64,000 nucleotides of DNA, from assembly GCA_021775955.1 (NCBI GenBank), contig JAJFGU010000004.1:1-64000 (forward strand), in the 5' to 3' direction. Each line of letters begins with the position of its first letter. The first letter of the stretch is position 1. Both the position numbers and the translations under genes were made by a program. A model generated the notes under the pieces. The model searched no databases. It had not been told where the DNA came from and worked only from the letters and a program-made list of their open reading frames with translations. The stretch comes from Alphaproteobacteria bacterium. GTDB taxonomy: Bacteria > Pseudomonadota > Alphaproteobacteria > Micavibrionales > Micavibrionaceae. Shown here one piece after another: positions 1 through 6,469 of this stretch.

Positions 1-1
1 C

Positions 2-1630
2 GGCGACAACGCCAATTGCGCCTGGCGCACGACCAATGCCGCAACATTCCGCTCGCAGCAAAGTTTTACCATGGGCAACGGCACAGGCATGGCCGCCAAT
101 TATTTTGACGACGCGGTTGCTTTCACATTATCAAGCGGCGATGAAGACCAGTGGTGGCGCGCGACTGATCCAAGCGGCCTGCACATCACGAATAATAATG
201 ATGGCGGCAATGTCATCATGGGCCTGAATGGCGGCAGTGTCGGGATTGGGGTGAATAATCCTAGCAATAAGCTTCATATTCAGGAAATAGACTCACTATT
301 GAGTGTGCTCATGGAGAGTAATGTGCAGTCGCAGTTATATTTAAGTGCGCCTCAAAGTATGATTTATCTCGATGACAGTGATGCATCTGCTAATAATGGA
401 ATATCTCGGTTAAGAAATGATGGTGAAAAAACACATTTGGAAGTTCTGATTGATAACCTTAGTGCTCCAAACGCCATTAAATATGTGGGAATAGTTGTTG
501 ACCACAATTCGGGAAGAGTTGGTGTTGGGACCAAAACGCCGCAGGCGATGCTCGATGTCGCTGGAGCTATCAGACCGGGGAATCTTGCTGTCGTAGCAGA
601 GTCTGATTGTAACGACAATACGCTGGGCGCAACGCGCTATAATGATGGCGACGATGTGATGGAATATTGCGCGAAAGATGACGGCTCCGGCGCTTCACCG
701 GTTGTGCCGGGATGGATAGCCATGGGTGGTGGATTGGGGCCGTGGGAAGATATAACGACAGATACAAATCCATTCGATGATACTGGAGATTGTGAATATA
801 TGTGGATATATGCGGGGGCAACGCACCATGCAACCAAATTTCAGCCCGACGTGATTTCCTCATCCTTTGGCTCAAAGCCTTCAGGTAGTATAAGCGTAGC
901 AGCAACGAACAAAGCTCAAGTTACGCTATTTGTAGGAACGCAAGCCTCTGTAACTAGAGATCCGGCGCAAACATTCCGGCGGTGCAGTGGTGGTGGCACT
1001 GGTGGCGTGGCCAGTGGTGCCCCAATAGTTGTCAAAAATTCATGCGACGGCCCAGATGGTCCTGCTGTAGCCGGTACTGTCGGTCAAATCGGCGCGTTTT
1101 GCTTCGTATCCTGTCCTTCAGAAACAACCATAACAGGCGGTGGGTGTATGCTTCATAATGGTTGGGGAAGTTTACAAAACAATGGGCCCTTTTTATCTTC
1201 GTCCGTCCAACCCGCAGATATGCCGGAAAACGGTTGGGGTTGTTATTGGAATAGTGGTGATGCCGAAACTGTTGAGGCCTATGCCTGGTGTTCTGGGGCA
1301 GCGGGCGGAGGCAGTGGTGGGAGCAGCAGTGGTGGATCAAGCGGTGGCGTAACCACAAACCCGCTGGCCAACTTTAGTTGTTCTATTAATGAATCTGTCA
1401 TCGGTTTTGGTTCGAATGGTGAGCCGCTTTGTGCGCCTGTGAGTGGTGGTACGACGCCGACAACACCGCCTGCAGGTGGTGGAACGCCAGCACCGACACC
1501 CGCTCCGCAAAATCAGAATTGTAACTATAATGGCAATATTGTCGCAGATGGCTGGGGAACAGGCTGCGATAATGGCTCAGGGCTTATATGCAAAAACGGC
1601 AGTATGGTTACTGAAGATAGGTGTTATTAA
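2..1630 (+). CDS. Mosaic pseudopilin-like surface protein, 5' end outside window
   Basis: The reading frame is open from base 2, so the gene starts upstream and 542 codons are visible. The first visible stretch matches the inside of the prepilin-type protein at 3231-5420, so this is probably its paralogue and probably also begins with a prepilin signal; that end is not visible. It holds two VG(I/V)G...P...L motifs (about bases 239-280 and 521-563), which in other proteins are typical of phage tail fibres and trimeric adhesin shafts. A Gly/Ser-rich linker follows, then a conserved FSC.INESVIGFGS.GEPLC block, a Thr/Pro spacer and a Cys-rich tail ending in CY. No S74 chaperone domain is seen. 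A secreted or pilus-tip adhesin is inferred; the ligand is unknown. Confidence 0.75.
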   Translation, partial: GDNANCAWRTTNAATFRSQQSFTMGNGTGMAANYFDDAVAFTLSSGDEDQWWRATDPSGLHITNNNDGGNVIMGLNGGSVGIGVNNPSNKLHIQEIDSLLSVLMESNVQSQLYLSAPQSMIYLDDSDASANNGISRLRNDGEKTHLEVLIDNLSAPNAIKYVGIVVDHNSGRVGVGTKTPQAMLDVAGAIRPGNLAVVAESDCNDNTLGATRYNDGDDVMEYCAKDDGSGASPVVPGWIAMGGGLGPWEDITTDTNPFDDTGDCEYMWIYAGATHHATKFQPDVISSSFGSKPSGSISVAATNKAQVTLFVGTQASVTRDPAQTFRRCSGGGTGGVASGAPIVVKNSCDGPDGPAVAGTVGQIGAFCFVSCPSETTITGGGCMLHNGWGSLQNNGPFLSSSVQPADMPENGWGCYWNSGDAETVEAYAWCSGAAGGGSGGSSSGGSSGGVTTNPLANFSCSINESVIGFGSNGEPLCAPVSGGTTPTTPPAGGGTPAPTPAPQNQNCNYNGNIVADGWGTGCDNGSGLICKNGSMVTEDRCY

Positions 1631-1756
1631 TAAACCCAGGGAAAGGGATCGTTACTGACCCTAAAAAAGTAATTTAAAGATAGAAGAAGCTGGCCCTGAT
1701 AGGCACTGCGCGCATAGAAAACGAGGACACATTAGTTTAATATATAACCATTGCAT

Positions 1757-1800
1757 TAATACCCGTTTTGCTTCTGGAACGTCCGTGGGGCGTCGTCGAT
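1757..1800 (+). repeat. 3'-flank repeat, copy 1
   Basis: This copy starts TAATACC and ends with a 22-base run resembling AACGTCCGNGGGGCGTCNTCGA. The same arrangement occurs at 5492-5541 downstream of the second pseudopilin-like gene. Shared non-coding sequence downstream of both paralogues suggests that gene plus 3' flank was duplicated as one unit, or that this is a recombination or processing site. It does not fit an integron attC site. Confidence 0.6.
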
Positions 1801-1911
1801 AATTTCAATTTGCCCATTCTGGAATTCCAAAACAGCCAGGCATAATAATCCTTACAAATTAAATAAAATTTTAAGGATTTAGGCATTAAAATGAATTAGG
1901 GACAGCAATCT

Positions 1912-1950
1912 AGCCCTGCTTATGATAAAATCCATAGCAGGGCTGTTTTA
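1912..1950 (+). terminator. Probable rho-independent terminator
   Basis: A perfect 9-base stem, AGCCCTGCT (1912-1920) with AGCAGGGCT (1936-1944), has a 15-base loop and is followed by GTTTTA. It would end transcription of the upstream pseudopilin-like gene before the F-family gene at 1989. The T run is short, so an RNA-processing or regulatory hairpin is also possible. Confidence 0.6.
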
Positions 1951-1988
1951 TTGCAGACGGGGAAACAATCTTACCAAAAGAGGGCGCT

Positions 1989-3221
1989 ATGAGCCAGCAA
2001 GCACTGACACTTTTCAAATACAAAGCAATCAACAATAACGGGCGCGCCGTCAACGGCGCGATTTTTGCCATAGATGAAAATCATCTCTATTCGCAGCTTC
2101 TGGAAGCGGATATGACCCTGGTGAAGGCGTCGGCTGCCAAATCGCCACATGGATTTCTTGCGAACCTGCGGCCTAAAAAAGTTCCGCTCAGGGAATCGAT
2201 GCGTTTTTATATCCAGCTCAGCCGCATGCAAAAAGCAGGCATACCGCTTTTGGACGCGCTATTTCACAGCCGGCTGAGTACCGATAGCCAGATATTGCGT
2301 GATGCGGTTATTGAGCTGCACAGGCGTGTGTCGGAGGGTTTGACTCTGTCAAAGGCGATGGAAGAATTTCCTCATTGTTTTAACAACCTACAAGTTACAA
2401 TTGTCAGAGCCAGTGAACAAACCGGTGACATGGCTAGTGCTTATGAGTTCCTTATTGACTACCTGAAATCTTCCAGTGAGATGGAAAGGCGTATCAAAAA
2501 GGCAACGCGCTACCCTATGATTTTAACCACTGTCCTTGTTGGTGTTACTATCTTTTTGATGGGGTTTGTGGTCCCTCAAATTATTGGCTTTGTTGATGCT
2601 TTTGGTGAAGGAGAGCTACCCTTTGCAACCACGTCACTAATGGCAGTATCCTCTTTTTTCCAGACTTTTGGTGTGTTCCTGGTGATTGCCATTATACTTG
2701 GCATAGCGGGCGTTAAAACCTTAAGAAGAGTATCCCATAGTTTTCGTTATATGACTGATTCTATGATTTTAAAAATCCCTGCAGTGGGTACCGTTTTTAG
2801 GAAAATTGAAATTGCACGCTTTGCTTATGTTTTTAACGTGCTTCAATCTGCAAAAATTCCTTTGATCGAAAGTATAAAAGAGGCACTTGATGTTTCAAAC
2901 AATGTGGTCATCCGTGAAGCTCTCCAAGAGGTGCATAGGAATGTTCTGGATGGGGAGCCTATGTCCGAAGCGCTTTCAAAAACCGGTGAGTTTCCCAATA
3001 TCGTTATTCAGATGTTCAAGCTGGGTGAGGAATCCGGTGAGTTCTTGCACGCACTCAATCAGGTGTCTGAATTTTATAATGACGATATTGATGATGCCAT
3101 TGATGCTGTTGTTTCCATGATTGAGCCTTTGTTAACGGCTGTTATGGGTGGCATGATCACATGGATCGCTATTGCTGTCTTCGGCCCGATCTATGATTCA
3201 TTCGAGAATATAGACTTTTAG
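1989..3221 (+). CDS. Type II secretion/type IV pilus inner-membrane F family protein (GspF/PilC-like)
   Basis: This 410-residue protein has the duplicated T2SSF architecture: a first domain at about residues 70-190 beginning in a LRESMRFYIQLSRMQKAG segment, and a second at about 275-400 that ends in a hydrophobic segment and GPIYDSFENI. Hydrophobic segments near 170-200, 215-245 and 375-400 fit a polytopic inner-membrane platform protein. Members of the family couple the assembly ATPase to pseudopilin insertion. The start has a purine-rich ribosome site (AGAGGG). It lies between two pseudopilin-like genes, ten bases before the second, so it probably assembles them. No ATPase, secretin or prepilin peptidase gene is in view. 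Confidence 0.9.
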   Translation: MSQQALTLFKYKAINNNGRAVNGAIFAIDENHLYSQLLEADMTLVKASAAKSPHGFLANLRPKKVPLRESMRFYIQLSRMQKAGIPLLDALFHSRLSTDSQILRDAVIELHRRVSEGLTLSKAMEEFPHCFNNLQVTIVRASEQTGDMASAYEFLIDYLKSSSEMERRIKKATRYPMILTTVLVGVTIFLMGFVVPQIIGFVDAFGEGELPFATTSLMAVSSFFQTFGVFLVIAIILGIAGVKTLRRVSHSFRYMTDSMILKIPAVGTVFRKIEIARFAYVFNVLQSAKIPLIESIKEALDVSNNVVIREALQEVHRNVLDGEPMSEALSKTGEFPNIVIQMFKLGEESGEFLHALNQVSEFYNDDIDDAIDAVVSMIEPLLTAVMGGMITWIAIAVFGPIYDSFENIDF

Positions 3222-3230
3222 GGGGTTATT

Positions 3231-5420
3231 ATGACGCACTGCTCATCCTTAAAAAACGCTCGCGGTTCCCAATCCGGTTTCACCCTCATAGAACTCATGA
3301 TCGTGATTGTGATCATTGGTACATTTACGGCGGCGCTCGCCAATCTCGCCACACAATATTATCTTGAAAAACGCGACCGCGAGCTGGACAGCCGCCTCGA
3401 TGAAGTGCGCAGCGCGATGGGGCGTTTTATCGCCGATGATCCGAACGAAGCCGATCCGCTTTTGGATCCCGTTCGCTATCCGTGTCCGGCCGATCCGAGC
3501 GCCACGCCAGGCAGCGCAACATTCGGGCTTGAGCAATGTCCAACTCCGGCGGATCTGGTCGCCAATACGACCGCGAACGGCGTGCGCATTGTCCAGGGCA
3601 ATGGCGGGCTGGTTCTGGTGGGCTCCGTGCCGACTTCAACATTGCAGATTGGATCGCGCAATATGTTGGACCCTTACAAGAACCGTTTTACGTACGCGGT
3701 GAGCGCGGCTTATGTGGTCGAGGGCGCGCCGGCCAATGCGGCCACACCGCCGGGCGCAATTACCGTGATGGATGAAGTGGGCGCGCCGGACATCACCACC
3801 ACAGCGGAATTTATCATCGTCTCTCACGGCCGCGACGGCGCCGGAAGCTACACCTCGCAAGGGGTTGCCAACGGTACAGCCTGCGGCGCGGGCACCACCG
3901 GCGACAACGCCAATTGCGCCTGGCGCACGACCAATGCCGCAACATTCCGCTCGCAGCAAAGTTTTACCATGGGCAACGGCACAGGCATGGCCGCCAATTA
4001 TTTTGACGACGCGGTCGCCTTCACATTATCAAGCGGCGACGAAGACCAGTGGTGGCGCGCGACCGATGCATCGGGCCTGCATATCACGAATAATAACGAG
4101 GGCGGGAATGTCATCATGGGCCTGAATGGCGGCATGGTCGGGATTGGGACGGATGTGCCAACGGCGCCGCTGCATGTGCATGGCGCCACCGATGCCGGAC
4201 GGCTGGTCGTGACCGGGGTGGGCGATGCTTTGATTCAATCGTCGGTTTATTTAAGCGATGATCAGGGCACCGTGTTTGACAATGGCTGGGCGATGGCGCA
4301 GATGCGCAGCAATTTGGGTAATGGCCAGGAAAACGACCTTGTTATTGCACGCCTCAACAGCGCCGGACCACCAATAGATTTTCGTGCCGATATATCTATC
4401 GATTCCGTAACGGGTAATGTCGGGATTGGTACAGCAACACCGCAGGCGATGCTCGATGTCGTAGGCACCACACGCGCCGTCGATACCACAACCGATTGCA
4501 CCATCGATAATATCGGTGCGACGCGGTATCATTCGGATAAAAAAATTATGGAGTTCTGCTCGCCTGAAGGCGATGTCGATGCCAATGGAGTTCTGATCCC
4601 CGGATGGTTGCCCCTGGGTGGTGGTGGCACGATGGGTCCGTGGGAAGATATTAGCGAGGATATTGAGTTGTTCGATATCAATTGCGAATACATGATCCAG
4701 AAAGACGGGATGGCACATTATCCTGAGAAGGTTACAGCAAACACCATTGTTCTTCAGGAGAAGACTTATTTTCCAGGGGACGATTCAGGTTATGGAGGAG
4801 GGATTCCAGCCGATTATACCCGTTTTGATTATATTGGCGTGCATCGATCTTTCAAGGATAATTTTCCTTTTATTGCTCGTCCTCCTTATGACTTCAATGG
4901 TGGTCCGATTATTAATATCGATACAGGAGAGCAGGGCCTTTTATACGATAGTCATATCCAGACCCTGAGGAATGATAAAGCCTATCGCGGAATTACAAGC
5001 AACGCCAAAACCTTCCGCCGTTGCCCCGCCCCCGATGCGGGTGAAGACGGTGACGGCAGTGGGAGCGGTAGTGTCTCCACAAACCCGCTGGCCGGGTTTA
5101 GTTGTCCTATTAATGAATCCGTTATCGGTTTTGGCTCCAGCGGTGAGCCGCTTTGCGCGCCTGTAATTGCGGGTAGTTCAACGCCAACAACACCGCCTAC
5201 GGGTGGTGGGGCGGCGCCGACACCGGGGCCGCAGATGTATCAATGCCCAAGATATGCAGCCCCTAGCGACATGGGTGGTAATTGCCCAAGTAACTGTACT
5301 GGTCAGATTTCTCAATCATCAAGCTGTGGTTATGAGCCTGCCGATAACGGTGACAGCACCGGTTGTGCAGGGGGAGCGCAAGGGCGAATGACAGCCAGTA
5401 AAACTTGTTCACCTATTTAA
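3231..5420 (+). CDS. Giant prepilin-like protein with tail-fibre-type repeats
   Basis: This 729-residue protein begins with a basic 16-residue leader and a class III prepilin site, G16|FTLIELMIVIVII with Glu at +5, followed by a hydrophobic helix. Ordinary pseudopilins have 120-250 residues, so the roughly 500-residue extension is exceptional. The extension has VGIGT..P..PLHV (bases 4138-4179) and VGIGTATPQAMLDV (4419-4460) motifs, a conserved TRYHSDKK...PGWLPLGGG...GPWEDI block, a FRRCP motif, a Gly/Ser linker, the FSCPINESVIGFGSSGEPLC block and a Cys-rich tail. A strong AGGGGG site precedes the ATG, nine bases after the F-family gene, so the two are probably co-transcribed. A pilus-displayed adhesin or depolymerase is inferred. 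Confidence 0.8.
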   Translation: MTHCSSLKNARGSQSGFTLIELMIVIVIIGTFTAALANLATQYYLEKRDRELDSRLDEVRSAMGRFIADDPNEADPLLDPVRYPCPADPSATPGSATFGLEQCPTPADLVANTTANGVRIVQGNGGLVLVGSVPTSTLQIGSRNMLDPYKNRFTYAVSAAYVVEGAPANAATPPGAITVMDEVGAPDITTTAEFIIVSHGRDGAGSYTSQGVANGTACGAGTTGDNANCAWRTTNAATFRSQQSFTMGNGTGMAANYFDDAVAFTLSSGDEDQWWRATDASGLHITNNNEGGNVIMGLNGGMVGIGTDVPTAPLHVHGATDAGRLVVTGVGDALIQSSVYLSDDQGTVFDNGWAMAQMRSNLGNGQENDLVIARLNSAGPPIDFRADISIDSVTGNVGIGTATPQAMLDVVGTTRAVDTTTDCTIDNIGATRYHSDKKIMEFCSPEGDVDANGVLIPGWLPLGGGGTMGPWEDISEDIELFDINCEYMIQKDGMAHYPEKVTANTIVLQEKTYFPGDDSGYGGGIPADYTRFDYIGVHRSFKDNFPFIARPPYDFNGGPIINIDTGEQGLLYDSHIQTLRNDKAYRGITSNAKTFRRCPAPDAGEDGDGSGSGSVSTNPLAGFSCPINESVIGFGSSGEPLCAPVIAGSSTPTTPPTGGGAAPTPGPQMYQCPRYAAPSDMGGNCPSNCTGQISQSSSCGYEPADNGDSTGCAGGAQGRMTASKTCSPI
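3899..4134 (+). repeat. Direct repeat of bases 1-236
   Basis: Bases 3899-4015 are identical to bases 1-117, and similarity continues at roughly 90% or more to about 4134 (base 236), after which the genes diverge sharply. The 117-base identity includes wobble positions, so recent duplication or gene conversion between the paralogues is likely. Confidence 0.9.
5075..5164 (+). repeat. Conserved block shared with 1351-1440
   Basis: This 90-base block aligns without gaps to 1351-1440 and encodes the TNPLA.FSC.INESVIGFGS.GEPLCAPV segment in both paralogues. The sequence on either side is unrelated or much more diverged, which marks the block as a domain boundary or recombination anchor ahead of the variable Cys-rich tail. 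Confidence 0.8.
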
Positions 5421-5491
5421 ATTTACAGGTAAGAAGGTGAGTATGTTGGGCTTGTCTATGATGGGTCTTTACCTGCTTTAAAAAAGCAATC

Positions 5492-5541
5492 TAATACCGG
5501 CTGGTTTGTTGCCGCTGAAACGTCCGCGGGGCGTCTTCGAT
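5492..5541 (+). repeat. 3'-flank repeat, copy 2
   Basis: Second copy of the non-coding block at 1757-1800, beginning TAATACC and ending in AACGTCCGCGGGGCGTCTTCGA. It lies about 70 bases after the stop of the second pseudopilin-like gene, close to the equivalent position of copy 1. Confidence 0.6.
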
Positions 5542-5561
5542 GATAGGGTGTATAGTGCTCG

Positions 5562-6038
5562 CTAGGCCGCTTTCTTTTGCGCTGCTTTTTCTGGTGCTTT
5601 GGCTTCCGTCTTTTTCACCGAGTTTTTGATCTCGTTCATGCTGGCGCTGACGCGTTTGTTGATGATGTTGCCAGCTTCGGTATTTGACTTGCCGGCGATT
5701 TCTGATAGCTCCTGCATATTGGTGATGGTGCGCTCATAAACCTTTTTGAACAGATCAGCGTTTTTAGAGAATTTTTCTTCCGGCGTGCTTTCACCCATCA
5801 GTTCCTTGGCGATAGCTGAATTGTCTTCAACAATCTGGGACATGATCTCGCTTTGTCTTTGCGCGATCGCCTGAAACCCTTCGAGCGCAAGTTGCTGCGC
5901 TTCGGTCAGAGCCTGCATGTTTTTACGCTGTGTATCGAGAAGCGTATCCATGTTGAAAGGAAGGTTTTGATATTGCTCAAAAGCCTTAGCAAAATCATTC
6001 TGGGAAAAAAACTCAGCAAAAGGATTATTTTGTGCCAT
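5562..6038 (-). CDS. Phasin family protein
   Basis: This 158-residue protein has the features of phasins, the small amphipathic proteins that coat polyhydroxyalkanoate granules. It has an Asn/Phe-rich N-terminus, a long helical body with the typical NMDTLLDTQRKNMQALTEAQQLALEGFQAIAQRQ pattern in residues 29-62, and a Lys/Ala-rich tail. AGGGGG stands before the ATG, and a TATAAT-like box lies about 20 bases upstream. It is far from phaRCAB (21.9-25.7 kb) but probably serves the same granules, and PhaR would be the expected regulator. It converges on the pseudopilin-like gene. Confidence 0.85.
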   Translation of the reverse strand: MAQNNPFAEFFSQNDFAKAFEQYQNLPFNMDTLLDTQRKNMQALTEAQQLALEGFQAIAQRQSEIMSQIVEDNSAIAKELMGESTPEEKFSKNADLFKKVYERTITNMQELSEIAGKSNTEAGNIINKRVSASMNEIKNSVKKTEAKAPEKAAQKKAA

Positions 6039-6058
6039 AGCGGCCCCCTTTATTATTA

Positions 6059-6064
6059 ATTATA
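6059..6064 (-). promoter_or_regulatory. Candidate -10 box of the phasin gene
   Basis: A TATAAT on the minus strand lies about 20 bases before the phasin start codon, with the AGGGGG ribosome site between. No convincing -35 box is seen, so an activator or short leader would be needed. Confidence 0.35.
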
Positions 6065-6314
6065 CAACCAATGCTCTCCGATACACTGATTGGGCTATAG
6101 CTACGCCCAAAACGGATTCGTGTCAAGCTTGCAAGACCTTGATTTCCATGGTGTTTCCCGGGGTTGTTGCGCTGCAATAATGAGGGTTGTCTTTATGCCC
6201 TTGTTTTCAATGAAAATTTTATGGTTTTTGGCCCAGAGAAAAAATCAAAGTTTTTTGCCGAAATTAGCGATGTTTTAACTGCTTTCAGGCATTTTCACAT
6301 ATAGGAGTGCGTAT

Positions 6315-6413
6315 AGTCACTTGCTTTTATTTTTGCAGTGCGTTGCTGCGCTCCTAAAGTAGGCTTCTACTCGTCATCGCTTGCGCCTGCTGCAAAAATA
6401 AAATCAAGCGACT
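6315..6413. repeat. Long imperfect palindrome upstream of the histidine kinase
   Basis: The arms at 6315-6338 and 6390-6413 are 24 bases each and pair at 22 of 24 positions. The 51-base centre holds a further small inverted repeat, AGTAG-GCTT-CTACT. The transcript would fold into a long hairpin. Its length, sharp ends and GC-rich centre resemble a palindromic intergenic repeat or non-autonomous element. The surrounding gap, 6039-6469, shows no other gene. Confidence 0.75.
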
Positions 6414-6469
6414 GTAGCGGTAAATTTTGGGGCAATTTTTCTTTTTTCAAAAACACAAAAAACAGGACC

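Larger units (their letters stand above)
1631..1988. other. 358-base intergenic region with shared 3' block and hairpin
   Basis: No convincing gene is seen. The stretch holds a block at 1757-1800 that recurs after the paralogous gene (5492-5541), then AT-rich sequence, a strong hairpin at 1912-1944 and the ribosome-binding region of the next gene. Confidence 0.6.

Noticed and set aside
1757-1800. Integron attC site after the adhesin gene
   Set aside because: No RYYYAAC/GTTRRRY pair is seen and no integrase lies nearby.
6338-6469. Upstream start for the histidine kinase
   Set aside because: It would translate half of a long palindrome; ATG 6470 has a ribosome site and leads directly to the membrane segment.
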